NCBI RefSeq assembly: GCF_029813785.1
Contig: NZ_JARVKY010000001.1
Span: 558,001-622,000 of the forward strand
Direction: 5' to 3'
From: Streptomyces sp. DH41
GTDB lineage: Bacteria; Actinomycetota; Actinomycetes; Streptomycetales; Streptomycetaceae
Length of the DNA stretch: 64,000 nt
Shown: piece after piece, positions 1 to 8,874 of the stretch
Numbering within the stretch: the stretch's first letter is position 1
How the letters are laid out: each line of letters begins with the position of its first letter
The notes under the pieces: model-generated
What the model was told of the DNA's origin: nothing
Databases searched by the model: none
Seen by the model: the letters and a program-made list of their open reading frames with translations, nothing else
Made by a program: the position numbers and the translations under genes

Positions 1-992
1 ACGGCATCGGACACCGGCTGCGCCGCCCTCTCGAGGAGCGGCCGGTGCCCCACTGGGTGGCCGAGCTGCTGCGCCGTACCGAGGCCACCGGTCTGCCCGA
101 GGACCGGTTCCGTTCGCTGCTGGAACAGATCCCGCTGGCCCACGAGCCGAACGCGGGTGCCTTGTGGACGGTGCTGCGACGCGCGACCCGCTCGCCCGGG
201 CGCACCGCACTCGACCTGGACCGGCTGCGCCGCCTGGTCGCCGACGGTCGTTTCCCCGACGAGGCGGCCGACCCGGAGACCGCGCGGATCGTCGTCTCCA
301 CCGTGCACCGGGCCAAGGGGCTGGAGTTCGACCGGGTGATCGTCCTGACTCCGCCGACTGTCGCCGAACTCCAGAAGCAGCACGGCACGGAGGCGGACCT
401 TCCCGCTGAGGCCCGCGCCCTGTACGTAGCGATGACCCGTGTCCGACAGGACCTCTATCACGTCCGCTCCCCCGAATTGCCGATCGTCAAGAGGGCGGGG
501 AACCGCAAGACCGGTCGGCGGTTCGTCGGCGGATGGCGGTCGTACGACAGGTTCGGCGTGGTGGCCGAGGCCGGCGACGTGTGCCGGGACAACCCGCCCG
601 GGCACGCGGCGGACGCCGTGGCGACCCAGGCCTACCTTTTGCGCGAGGTCGGTCCCGGCCAGGAAGTGCTGCTGCGCAAGCGTCACGATCTTCCGGCGGG
701 CGAGGCCCAGAGCCCGCCGTACGCCCTGCTGCACCGGGGACGGGAGATAGGCGAGGCGTCGGAGCGGTTCCGGCAGGAGCTGTTCCGGGTGCAGAAGGTG
801 AGCCGGACCTGGGACCCGTGGTGGCCCGACGAGATCCGCGGCCTGCGGATCGACACCTTGGAGACGGTGACGGGCAGTGTCGCGGCCGGTGCCAACGCCG
901 GCCTGGGCGACCGAGGTGTGTGGACCGTGCCTCGGATCACCGGCATCGGCATGTTTCGACGGGCTGACAACGAAGAGGAGCAGGGCGCATGA
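1..992 (+). CDS. UvrD/Rep-like superfamily 1 DNA helicase, C-terminal part (truncated by window edge)
   Basis: The reading frame is open from the first bases, so the true start lies outside the window. Visible are helicase motif V (STVHRAKGLEFDRVIV, about nt 298-345) and motif VI (ALYVAMTRVRQDLY, about nt 418-459), diagnostic of the UvrD C-terminal ATPase half. About 170 extra residues follow with no motif I recognise; they could be a partner-binding or DNA-sensing domain. Its stop overlaps the start of the next gene in ATGA, so it is translationally coupled to the DrmA-type helicase and very likely belongs to the same system. SF1 helicases unwind or translocate on DNA using ATP. Family assignment is firm; a defence role is inferred from context. 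Confidence 0.85.
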   Translation, partial: GIGHRLRRPLEERPVPHWVAELLRRTEATGLPEDRFRSLLEQIPLAHEPNAGALWTVLRRATRSPGRTALDLDRLRRLVADGRFPDEAADPETARIVVSTVHRAKGLEFDRVIVLTPPTVAELQKQHGTEADLPAEARALYVAMTRVRQDLYHVRSPELPIVKRAGNRKTGRRFVGGWRSYDRFGVVAEAGDVCRDNPPGHAADAVATQAYLLREVGPGQEVLLRKRHDLPAGEAQSPPYALLHRGREIGEASERFRQELFRVQKVSRTWDPWWPDEIRGLRIDTLETVTGSVAAGANAGLGDRGVWTVPRITGIGMFRRADNEEEQGA

Positions 993-3900
993 CGCACGTG
1001 GCAGGTCGGCACTCCGAGCACTATCGGGTGCGGGACGAGGAACTCCTCGTGGGACTGCGCAGGGAACTCTTCGGCCCCGCCGAGGAAGCGACACCGGAGG
1101 ACCGGGACGAGGTCCTCGCCGAGGACGCGCCGATCGACCGCTACCTGACGGGCGTGCTGTATCCCCGTGCCTCGCGGGAGCGGAGGTCGGAGAACGCCGC
1201 CGAGCAGGACGGCCTGGACGCGGTGCCTGTCCTCGCCCGGGAGGACGCTGAGGAGTCCGGTGCCGCGCAGGAAGCCGGTGTCTCGGGCGACAAGCGTCCG
1301 TCCTCCATGGGCCTGACCTTCGCGGTCGACCCGGCCATAAGCGAAGAGATCGTGATCTCGACGCGCGCGGCGGTCTACGAGCCCACCGACGCCGACGGCA
1401 ACCCGGTCCCGGCCCGCCGCGCCGAGGCCCGGACCGTCGCGGAGCAGCGGGAGCGGTGGCGGCGCAAGGAGCTCCAGCTCCCCGAGAAGACCGTCGACGT
1501 GACCGCTCCGACCCCGGGCGAGCTGATCGAGCTGGTGCCGGACAAGGCCGCCCTGCACGTCATCGTCCGCCGACCCGATCCGGTCAGCGGCACGGTCACC
1601 GTCACGGTCACGCTGATCAACCGGCAGAAGGTCGGTGAGCGGGATCTCCAGGACGCCTTCGCCCTGTTCCAGTGCGGCTTGGTGGTCTGGGCCGCCGACG
1701 GCACGAGCGCCTTCGTCGAGCGCCCCGCCCCGGCCGCCGCACACGACCCGGAGATCGCCACCAGTCGGCTGCTGCACCGCCACGCCCCGACCTTCGCCAT
1801 CGGCCACGGCTGTGCCGCCGCCTGGGACTGGGTTCCGTCGCCGATCGGCATGACCGACACCCGCAAGGCCGCCGTCCCCGAGGTGCGCAGCGACTTCGTA
1901 CCCAGCGTGGAGGTGTTGCTGACCGACTCCAACCCGGAGATCGACAGCTCGTCACTCTCGATGCTGGGCCTGGCCGAGAAGTCCGACGCCGAGGTGCTGA
2001 CCGCCCTGGAGGCACTGGCCACGGGCTATGAGGACTGGATCGCCCGCAAGTCGACGGAAGCCGACGCTCTGGCGGGCGGCCCCCACGAACCGCCCTCGCG
2101 GGATCAGGTCGACGCCTGTCGCGAGGCGCTCGGCCGGATCCGCGAGGGCATCGAGCTGCTGCGGACCAAGCCCGACCTTATGCGGGCGTTCCGGCTCGCC
2201 AACCGTGCCATGGCCGACCAGCGTGCCCGCAGCACCTGGGTGAAGGGCGGACGCGTCAGCAGCCCCGATCCGTCCGCCGGCCGTTGGCGCCCCTTCCAGA
2301 TCGCCTTCCTGCTGCTCTGCATGGCCGGCATCGACGACCCCGAGCACGACGACCGGAAGATCTCCGACCTGCTCTGGTTCCCCACCGGTGGTGGCAAGAC
2401 CGAGGCCTACCTCGGTCTGATCGCCCTGACGTCCTTCCTGCGCCGCATCCGCAAGGGCGCGAACGGCGGCGGTGTCACCGTCCTCATGCGCTACACACTG
2501 CGGCTGCTCACCCTTCAGCAGTTCGAGCGTGCGGCGATCCTGCTCTGCGCCATGGAGCACATGAGGCGTCTCACGCCCGAGCTGGGCGACGAGCCGTTCT
2601 CCGTCGGCATGTGGGTGGGACGCTCTGCCACCCCGAACACGCTGGCCGAGGCCGCCGGCAGGCTCGACGAGCTGCGCGCCGACCTCGACAAGCGTCTCGC
2701 CACCGAGAACCCCGTCCAGCTGCACGCCTGCCCCTGGTGCGGGACCCGGCTCGACGCCCGGGACTACGAGGTCGACGAGGACGCCAAGCGGATGCACGTC
2801 CGCTGCCCCGGCGCGGACTGCGCCTTCTCCGGCGGCCTCCCCGTCCATCTGATCGACGAGGCGGTGTACGACGCGCGTCCGACGTTGGTGATCGCCACCG
2901 TCGACAAGTTCGCCTCGATGCCGTGGCGTCCCGCTACCTCCGCGCTGTTCAACCGGGACGACCCAAGCGACGGCACCCCTCCCCCGGAGCTGATCGTCCA
3001 GGACGAGCTCCACCTGATCTCCGGCCCCCTGGGGACCCTCACCGGCCTTTACGAGACCGCTGTCGACGCGCTGGCGGACCGGCCCAAGGTGATCGCCTCC
3101 ACAGCGACCATCCGCCGTGCCGCCGACCAAGGCCGCCACCTCTTCGCCCGCGATGTACGGCAGTTCCCGCCCGCCGGCCTGGACTCCCGCGACTCGTGGT
3201 TCGCCGTGGAGACCCCGCCCGAGGAAAAGGCCAGCCGCCGATACGTCGGCCTCCTGGCTCCCGGCACCAGTCAGTCGACACTGTTGATCCGCACGTACGC
3301 CACGTTGCTGCATCGGGCCCTGCACGCGGACACCGACGACAAGGTGCGCGACGCCTACTGGAGCCTCATCGGCTACTTCAACAGCCTGCGGCTGCTGTCG
3401 GCGGCCGAACTCCAGGTCCACGACGACGTGGTGGCCTATCTCGAGCTGCTCGCCGACCGCGAAGGCGTGGCCGTGCGCTCGGTGGCCAACTACTCGGAGC
3501 TGACCAGCCGGATCGACGCCAGCGAGATCCCCACGCGCCTCAAGGGCATCGAGAAGAGACTCCCGGACGAGGACACCGTGGACGTCCTGCTCGCCACCAA
3601 CATGATCGCGGTGGGCGTGGACGTGGACCGGCTCGGGTTGATGGCCGTGATGGGCCAACCGCAGACGACCGCCGAGTACATCCAGGCCACGAGCCGCGTC
3701 GGCCGCGCCCATCCCGGCCTGGTCGCCGTCATGCTCAACTCGGCGCGAGCCCGCGACCGTTCGCACTACGAGAACTTCCAGCACTACCACTCGGCCCTCT
3801 ACCGGGAGGTCGAGTCCACCTCCGTGACCCCGTTCTCCGCCCGCGCGCGTGAACGAGGACTGCACGCGGTGATCGTCGCCCTCGCCCGCATCCTGATCCC

Positions 3901-4231
3901 GGCCGCCCGCCCGAACGAGGGCGCCGGTCAGGTCGAGTCGTACGAGCACATCCTTCGGGGCGACATCAGGGCCCTTCTCCTGGACCGCGCCCGCGCGGTC
4001 ACTCCCTCTGAGGCCGAGGCCGTGGAGCAGGGCTTCGACGAGTTCGTCGACTGGTGGTGCAAGGTTGCCGATGCCCAGGGAGGGTTGCTTTTCGAACCGA
4101 GGCGGGGCAACCGTGCCCCTTCGATCCTGAAGTCGTACGACGACTCCAAGGACCGCAAGGCGTGGCCCACCCTGTGGAGCCTGCGCGACGTCGACGCCGA
4201 GTCTGCTCTTTTCCTGGAAGGAAACCGATGA
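989..4231 (+). CDS. drmA: DrmA-type superfamily 2 helicase (DISARM-like)
   Basis: A 1080-residue protein with Walker A (FPTGGGKTEAY, near residue 464), a DELH motif II near residue 672, an ASTAT motif III, and motifs V/VI (ATNMIAVGVDVDRLG and QATSRVGRAHPG, near 900). A likely zinc finger (CPWC with a later pair of Cys in a CPGADC context, about residues 580-612) is inserted between motifs I and II. This long helicase followed by a DUF1998 gene is the DrmA-DrmB pair of DISARM, where the two proteins form a DNA-translocating complex. The start is the ATG of ATGA overlapping the upstream helicase, and the stop overlaps the downstream gene likewise. The first ~120 residues look poorly conserved and acidic. 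Assignment rests on motif layout and neighbours. Confidence 0.82.
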   Translation: MTHVAGRHSEHYRVRDEELLVGLRRELFGPAEEATPEDRDEVLAEDAPIDRYLTGVLYPRASRERRSENAAEQDGLDAVPVLAREDAEESGAAQEAGVSGDKRPSSMGLTFAVDPAISEEIVISTRAAVYEPTDADGNPVPARRAEARTVAEQRERWRRKELQLPEKTVDVTAPTPGELIELVPDKAALHVIVRRPDPVSGTVTVTVTLINRQKVGERDLQDAFALFQCGLVVWAADGTSAFVERPAPAAAHDPEIATSRLLHRHAPTFAIGHGCAAAWDWVPSPIGMTDTRKAAVPEVRSDFVPSVEVLLTDSNPEIDSSSLSMLGLAEKSDAEVLTALEALATGYEDWIARKSTEADALAGGPHEPPSRDQVDACREALGRIREGIELLRTKPDLMRAFRLANRAMADQRARSTWVKGGRVSSPDPSAGRWRPFQIAFLLLCMAGIDDPEHDDRKISDLLWFPTGGGKTEAYLGLIALTSFLRRIRKGANGGGVTVLMRYTLRLLTLQQFERAAILLCAMEHMRRLTPELGDEPFSVGMWVGRSATPNTLAEAAGRLDELRADLDKRLATENPVQLHACPWCGTRLDARDYEVDEDAKRMHVRCPGADCAFSGGLPVHLIDEAVYDARPTLVIATVDKFASMPWRPATSALFNRDDPSDGTPPPELIVQDELHLISGPLGTLTGLYETAVDALADRPKVIASTATIRRAADQGRHLFARDVRQFPPAGLDSRDSWFAVETPPEEKASRRYVGLLAPGTSQSTLLIRTYATLLHRALHADTDDKVRDAYWSLIGYFNSLRLLSAAELQVHDDVVAYLELLADREGVAVRSVANYSELTSRIDASEIPTRLKGIEKRLPDEDTVDVLLATNMIAVGVDVDRLGLMAVMGQPQTTAEYIQATSRVGRAHPGLVAVMLNSARARDRSHYENFQHYHSALYREVESTSVTPFSARARERGLHAVIVALARILIPAARPNEGAGQVESYEHILRGDIRALLLDRARAVTPSEAEAVEQGFDEFVDWWCKVADAQGGLLFEPRRGNRAPSILKSYDDSKDRKAWPTLWSLRDVDAESALFLEGNR

Positions 4232-6099
4232 CCCCGCCCACCGCCCGCCGCCGTCGGTCTGCGGCGAACGGCACTACCCCGGCCCTCAGCCTCCCCCGCC
4301 GCGGCGAGATCCGCCGGGCCCAGGCGATCAGTACGTACGGCGTCGGGTCGCTCATCGCCGTCGACCACGAGTCCTTCGTCGTCTCGGGCTTGGACGAGGC
4401 CGACCAGAGCTGGAGCCAGGACGAGTCACCCGTCGTCTATGAGCAGCGACTGGCCCGACTGCTCGATGTCTACTACTTCCGGCTGTCGCCGGCATCCGAC
4501 GACACCAGCAAGGACGGCCTTCGGGTCCGCCGCTTCCCCTTGATGCACTCGTGTCCGGAGTGCAACGACCTGCAGCCCCACCGAGACTTTTCTCCGCCCG
4601 CCGGTCGAAGCGTCTGTGGCACGTGCGAGGTGGACCTCGTCCCCTCCCGTTTCGTCGTCGCCTGCGAGGACGGGCACCTCGACGAGTTCCCCTACTGGCA
4701 GTGGGTGCACCGCTCGCCCGACCGTGATGCCACGAGGATCGGAAAGTGCGGCGGCAAGCTGAGGATGCGCACGACCGGACGCACCTCCTCGCTCCGCTCC
4801 ATCGTCATCTCCTGCACCTGCGGTCAGGTGCCCGAGGTATCGATGGAAGGTTCCTTCCGTAGGAACGCGCTGAAGGACCTGCGCCTCACCTGCCGAGGCG
4901 CCCGCCCGTGGCTCGGCGTCTCCGCCGCGGACCCGGCGGGGTGCGGTCTCCCGTTGCGCACCCTGCAGCGCGGTTCCTCGTCGGTGTGGCAACCGGTGCT
5001 GAAGTCGGCGCTCTCCATCCCCCCGTGGAGCAGCGGCCGCGCGGATCCGCTCGCCGAACACTGGGCCAAGCTGAGGAAGTACGACAACCCCGCTCGCATC
5101 GAGGGCTATCTCGATGCCGTCTTCGGTGACGAGAAGTGGCCCCTCCCCCTGGAAGAAATCCTGACTCTGCTCGACGCGGAACGCGAGGAGGACCCGGACG
5201 GCGAGACGGCACCCACCTTCGACCACCGCTACCGCGCTCTGCGCAACAAGGAGTACGAGCGCCTACGCTCGGGCAACGACGAGAGCGAGCAGTCCCGTGA
5301 TGACCAGTTCGTTTGCGAAACACCACTCGGTGATCCAAGCGTGCTCCAGCCACTCGGGATCACCGGCCCGATGCTCGTCAAGAAGCTTCGCGAAGTGCGG
5401 GCCCTGAAGGCGTTCACCCGTCTCCTCGACGCCGAGTCGACGACCGACCCGAAGGAGATGCCCCTCTCCCAGAAGCCGCTGCACTGGCTACCCGCCATGG
5501 AGGTCCGGGGCGAGGGGGTCTTCCTGCGCCTGGACGAGAGCCGCCTGGACGCCTGGGAGAAGGCGCCGGCCGTGGCGGCCCGGGTCGAGCGCATGCGTAC
5601 CGCTCACCAACGGTTGCTCGAGCAGCGGGCCGACGACCCGAGCCAAGCCGTGGCGTCCCCGGCGACGCCTCGCATGGTGCTGTTGCACACCTTTGCCCAC
5701 GTGCTCATCAACGAGTGGAGCCTGGAGGCGGGCTACCCGTCCGCCTCCTTGCGCGAGCGCTTGTACGCCGCGGACGACATGGCCGGGGTGCTCGTCTACA
5801 CGGCGACGAGCGATTCGGCGGGCAGTCTCGGCGGTCTCGTCGCCCAGGGCGAACCGGAGCCCCTCGACCGCGCGGTGCGTTCAGCGATCCGCCGGGCCGA
5901 GTGGTGCTCCTCCGACCCACTGTGCATGGAGGCCGAGGCGGCCGGCTCGACCGGCACGAACCTCGCTGCCTGTCACGCCTGCGTGATGCTCCCGGAGACG
6001 AGCTGCGAGCACAACAACATCCTGCTCGACCGCGCGCTGCTGGTGGGCACGCCCGACGAACCCGCCCTGGGGTTCTTCGCGCCCCTCGCCGAAGGCTGA
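4228..6099 (+). CDS. drmB: DrmB-type DUF1998 protein (DISARM-like)
   Basis: A 623-residue protein starting at ATG 4228 inside the ATGA overlap with drmA, preceded by AAGGA. The N-terminus carries RRGEIRRAQAISTYGVGSL, typical of DrmB/DUF1998 proteins. Cysteine pairs near residues 109 (CPEC) and 130 (CGTC), and later CTCG and CHAC, suggest zinc sites. The C-terminal DUF1998 part begins near residue 485 (LLHTFAHVLINEWSLEAGYP) and ends in a Cys-rich segment. In DISARM, DrmB partners DrmA. It is the last gene of the coupled cassette; the usual drmC phospholipase does not follow, and the next genes lie on the other strand. The alternative is a DISARM-unrelated helicase-DUF1998 pair. Confidence 0.82.
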   Translation: MTPPTARRRRSAANGTTPALSLPRRGEIRRAQAISTYGVGSLIAVDHESFVVSGLDEADQSWSQDESPVVYEQRLARLLDVYYFRLSPASDDTSKDGLRVRRFPLMHSCPECNDLQPHRDFSPPAGRSVCGTCEVDLVPSRFVVACEDGHLDEFPYWQWVHRSPDRDATRIGKCGGKLRMRTTGRTSSLRSIVISCTCGQVPEVSMEGSFRRNALKDLRLTCRGARPWLGVSAADPAGCGLPLRTLQRGSSSVWQPVLKSALSIPPWSSGRADPLAEHWAKLRKYDNPARIEGYLDAVFGDEKWPLPLEEILTLLDAEREEDPDGETAPTFDHRYRALRNKEYERLRSGNDESEQSRDDQFVCETPLGDPSVLQPLGITGPMLVKKLREVRALKAFTRLLDAESTTDPKEMPLSQKPLHWLPAMEVRGEGVFLRLDESRLDAWEKAPAVAARVERMRTAHQRLLEQRADDPSQAVASPATPRMVLLHTFAHVLINEWSLEAGYPSASLRERLYAADDMAGVLVYTATSDSAGSLGGLVAQGEPEPLDRAVRSAIRRAEWCSSDPLCMEAEAAGSTGTNLAACHACVMLPETSCEHNNILLDRALLVGTPDEPALGFFAPLAEG

Positions 6100-6115
6100 C
6101 GCTTGGCGCCTCGAC

Positions 6116-6226
6116 TCACCGGCGTACCGCGAAGCCCTCGGCCTCGAACCGCACCTGGGCACGGTCCAGCACATCGTCGGCGTCATGGCCGTGGGCGCTC
6201 AGCCAGTGGAGGAGGTCGGTGATCAC
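6116..6226 (-). CDS. Small hypothetical protein (36 aa)
   Basis: A short frame with GTG start at 6226, preceded by GAGGAGG nine bases upstream. Its product contains TDLLHWLSAHGHDADDVLDRA, which resembles short Streptomyces proteins often found beside XRE/ATPase regulatory pairs. It overlaps the 3' end of the neighbouring ATPase gene by 44 bases on the same strand. No function is known to me. The good Shine-Dalgarno sequence and family-like sequence support it; the small size keeps confidence modest. Confidence 0.4.
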   Translation of the reverse strand: MITDLLHWLSAHGHDADDVLDRAQVRFEAEGFAVRR

Positions 6227-6770
6227 GGAGAGCCGCCTCCTCCCCCTCGGTGATGCCGAGTCTCCCGGACCGTGGTCCGGGCTGGGATCCATGGGCGCCG
6301 TAGAACCCGATCACCGCCTCGACCCGGGTCATCCTGAGACAGCCGTCGTGGCCACTCACCGGCGGGAACCCCGTGGCGAGTTCGCACCAGGTGACCTTCC
6401 GGTCCGCACCGAGCTGCACGCCCCACCGGTCCGTGACCGCCCCGACCAGCGCCATTCCCCGGCCCCCTTCCGACTCGACGTCCGCGGCCACAAGCGTGGG
6501 CAGGGCTCGGATGTCGGGGTCGTGGACCTCGATGCGCAGGAAGGTGCCGTTCAGCCGCACCGCCAGCGTCGTCGGTGTACCGACACCCACGTGAGTGATG
6601 ACATTGGCCACGAGTTCGCTCACGCAGAGCTGTGCCTCGTCCACGAGGTCCCGCAGCCCCCATGCTCCGAGGTACGCCCGCACGTGGCGTCGTAGGGTCG
6701 CCACCTCCTCCTCCAGTGCCGCGAATTCCACAACCCACGACGGCTGCGTCATGCATGCAGTTGGGATCAC
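6183..6770 (-). CDS. Anti-sigma-factor-like ATP-binding protein (HATPase_c_2, RsbW/SpoIIAB type)
   Basis: The product carries an N-box (ELVANVITHV), a degenerate G1 box (HDPDIR) and a G2 box (GGRGMALV), the layout of single-domain histidine-kinase-type ATPases that act as anti-sigma factors or serine kinases. I chose GTG 6770, which has GGGAGG six bases upstream; ATG 6752 is an alternative and gives 189 aa. Upstream in-frame residues have no family character. It is transcribed divergently from the XRE regulator, a common Streptomyces arrangement with a DUF397 gene (bldB/abaA-like modules of development and secondary metabolism). Target sigma or anti-anti-sigma factor is unknown. The C-terminal tail after the ATPase fold is poorly conserved. 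Confidence 0.8.
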   Translation of the reverse strand: MIPTACMTQPSWVVEFAALEEEVATLRRHVRAYLGAWGLRDLVDEAQLCVSELVANVITHVGVGTPTTLAVRLNGTFLRIEVHDPDIRALPTLVAADVESEGGRGMALVGAVTDRWGVQLGADRKVTWCELATGFPPVSGHDGCLRMTRVEAVIGFYGAHGSQPGPRSGRLGITEGEEAALRDHRPPPLAERPRP

Positions 6771-6970
6771 TCCCGACCTCCCACACTCGTGGGCCCGAGG
6801 CAGACGCCAGAGCGCCGCACCGGTCCCGCACCGGTCGTCCTGCTTGCCAGCATGGCCGGCGCGCATCCCGCTATGCAATGTGCACGGAGAGAATCCCACC
6901 TTCGGGTGATTGGCGGATGTATCCCTTGGCACAGAGACTGAACGCCGTTCGGACGAAGGGGGCCCATCAG

Positions 6971-7819
6971 ATGGCCGGATCACCGACGGCACGCCGCCGT
7001 CGCCTCTCCATCGAGCTGAAGAAGTTGCGGGAGAAGAATGCACTGACCTGCGCCCAGGTGGGAGCGGCTCTCGACTGGAGCGGTTCCAAGGTCAACCGCA
7101 TGGAGACCGGCAGTGGGCGAGTCCAGCCCTCCGACGTGGAAGCGCTGTGCCGCTTCTACGAGACCACCGACGAGCTGCGGGAGTTCCTCAAGTCACTGGC
7201 CAGGCAGGCGAAGACTCGTGGCTGGTGGCAGGTCCACGGGTCGGGGGTGCCCGAGTGGTTCTCCATCTACATCGGCCTCGAGCAGGACGCGTCGACGCTC
7301 CGGCAGTACCAGTGCGAAGTCCTGCCCGGGCTCCTGCAGATCGAGTCCTACTCCCGCGAGCTCCACACCTGCGGCTCCTACATGCCCCCAGAGGACATCG
7401 ACCGCGCTGTACGAGTGCGGATGGAGCGTCAGGCGATACTCAGCGGCCCCGGGTCTCCGGACTGCTGGTTCATCGTGAGCGAGGGCGCCGTGCGCCGAGT
7501 CATCGGTGATCAGCAACTGATGCGTGCCCAACTGGAACACATACTGGAGGCCATGGAACAACCCAGCGTGACGCTTCAGATGCTTCCCTTCGATGCCGGT
7601 ACCTGCCCCACTACGGGGCCGTTCACCATGCTGGGGTTCCCCGATCCGGAAGACCCGGACATCGTGTATCGCGACGGCATCACCGATGCGATGTACTTGG
7701 AGGGCGAACCTCATGTCCGGGAGTACAACCGGGCGTTCGACGAGTTGCGGGCCTCGGCCTTGAGTCCGCGGCGGACCATTCAGTTGATCAAGAGCGTTGT
7801 GAAGGAACACACACGGTGA
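6971..7819 (+). CDS. XRE-family regulator with DUF5753 domain
   Basis: A 282-residue protein with an N-terminal helix-turn-helix (roughly residues 15-70, with LTCAQVGAALDWSGSKVNRME) and a C-terminal DUF5753 domain containing YQCEVLPGLLQIESYSREL and a TGPFTMLGFPDP segment. Start ATG 6971 follows GAAGGGGG at good spacing; the frame is open upstream but without family sequence. Proteins of this type are abundant in Streptomyces and pair with small DUF397 proteins as regulator/modulator modules. The stop is overlapped by the start of the DUF397 gene (GTGA), indicating coupling, and an anti-sigma-like ATPase gene is divergent. Target genes are not evident. Confidence 0.93.
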   Translation: MAGSPTARRRRLSIELKKLREKNALTCAQVGAALDWSGSKVNRMETGSGRVQPSDVEALCRFYETTDELREFLKSLARQAKTRGWWQVHGSGVPEWFSIYIGLEQDASTLRQYQCEVLPGLLQIESYSRELHTCGSYMPPEDIDRAVRVRMERQAILSGPGSPDCWFIVSEGAVRRVIGDQQLMRAQLEHILEAMEQPSVTLQMLPFDAGTCPTTGPFTMLGFPDPEDPDIVYRDGITDAMYLEGEPHVREYNRAFDELRASALSPRRTIQLIKSVVKEHTR

Positions 7820-8034
7820 ACAACAGCCTCGACGGCTCCGAGCCGCCACGCACATGGACCAAGTCCTCCTACAGCAATGGCGCGGGGGGCGAATGCGTGG
7901 AGTGTGCCCGTGTCGGCGACGTGGTGTTCGTACGCGACACGAAGGTCGGCGACGCGTTGGTCGCGGGTCTTGGGGTCCAGGCCTGGCTTTCCTTCACACA
8001 CGCGACAGAGCAGGGGTGGCCAGAGGCTCACTGA
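7816..8034 (+). CDS. DUF397 protein
   Basis: A 72-residue protein with the DUF397 signature TWTKSSYSNGAGGECVECA, followed by the VRDTK strand. It starts at GTG 7816, overlapping the stop of the XRE gene in GTGA. DUF397 proteins are small partners of DUF5753 XRE regulators in Streptomyces. Their mode of action is poorly defined; a toxin-antitoxin-like or signalling relationship has been proposed. The C-terminus (LSFTHATEQGWPEAH) is slightly longer than usual. Confidence 0.9.
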   Translation: MNNSLDGSEPPRTWTKSSYSNGAGGECVECARVGDVVFVRDTKVGDALVAGLGVQAWLSFTHATEQGWPEAH

Positions 8035-8325
8035 GGGAGCGGAGCGCCGACAGAGCCCCCGACGAGCGGCAACCTGCGAGCGGCGGATCTCGGCGCGGAG
8101 CAAGCATTGGAAGCCTCACGGCAGGAACTGGAGGTGGCGCCCCGTCTCGGTCTGCCTCTCGGGCCTCGCCGCCAGGACGGTCCAGAGATACGCAGACCAG
8201 GATCGAGCCGACGGGCGACGCACCGGGGCTCGCAGTGGCATACGTGTACACCGGCGCCTCCGAGTAGTTCTGTCGACCTAGGTTTCACGGCAGCGCCCGG
8301 TGCCGTCCGCACCGACCCGTAGGCG
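8035..8325. other. Intergenic stretch without recognisable gene
   Basis: This lies between the DUF397 gene and the convergent RepL-like gene. Open frames here give arginine-rich, shadow-like translations with no motif I recognise. No clear rho-independent hairpin was seen. Confidence 0.4.
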
Positions 8326-8844
8326 TCATACCTGGCCGTCGGTCTGACCCTCGTTCCCGCCCTCGACGACGGTCAGGCCGGTACGCCCGCCGGCGTACGG
8401 GTCGGGGGTGTCGGCAGGGATGTTCTGCATGGCCTGCCCCTGGGCCGAGCCGTTGCCGTTGAAGACGAAGTCCGGCCGGATGCGCCAGTTGCGGCCCTCG
8501 CGGTAGATGAAACCGTGGGCGGCGAGCTGCTTGAGGCCGCGCGAGACAGAGGCCTGCGACATGCCCACCTGCTCGGCGAACCTCACCTGGCTCTCGACGA
8601 GGACGAGGCCGTGGTCCTTGCGGTTCTGGAGGGCGCACATCTTGTGGAACAGCTTGTACGCGCTGACGCTGAGGTCGGCGTCAGCGAGGGCGTTATGGGC
8701 CGCGTATCCCATCGTGGTGAAGCCTCCTCCCCTGAACCAGAGGGCATGAGCGGCTGAGACCGATGTGTGGACGGTGAAGTCGTTCACCTCGCCCGTCCCC
8801 TTGTTCACGGTCTCGATCCGGGTCACTCGCCGGGCCGCACGCAC
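8326..8844 (-). CDS. RepL-like winged-helix protein (plasmid replication/regulatory type)
   Basis: The product resembles RepL-family replication proteins. It has an N-terminal segment with NKGTGEVNDF, a winged helix centred on VRFAEQVGMSQASVSRGLKQL followed by HGFIYREGRNWRIRPDFVFNGNG, and a polar tail. GTG 8844 has GGGAGT five bases upstream and matches the family start; an ATG at 8931 is possible but lacks a Shine-Dalgarno sequence. Length is 172 aa. It may be a remnant of an integrated plasmid or element, or a domesticated MarR-like regulator. A 10-bp inverted repeat lies just upstream. No partitioning or integrase gene is nearby. Confidence 0.6.
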   Translation of the reverse strand: MRAARRVTRIETVNKGTGEVNDFTVHTSVSAAHALWFRGGGFTTMGYAAHNALADADLSVSAYKLFHKMCALQNRKDHGLVLVESQVRFAEQVGMSQASVSRGLKQLAAHGFIYREGRNWRIRPDFVFNGNGSAQGQAMQNIPADTPDPYAGGRTGLTVVEGGNEGQTDGQV

Positions 8845-8874
8845 AGAGTACTCCCAAGGGTGAATAGAAGGCCT

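Noticed and set aside
683..1807. Long open frames antisense to the UvrD and DrmA genes
   Set aside because: They mirror GC-rich coding DNA; translations are low-complexity Arg/Gly/Val sequence with no motifs, and overlap well-supported genes.
1952..3949. A 665-codon frame antisense to drmA
   Set aside because: It is a shadow of the drmA third-position GC bias; no domain or ribosome site supports it.
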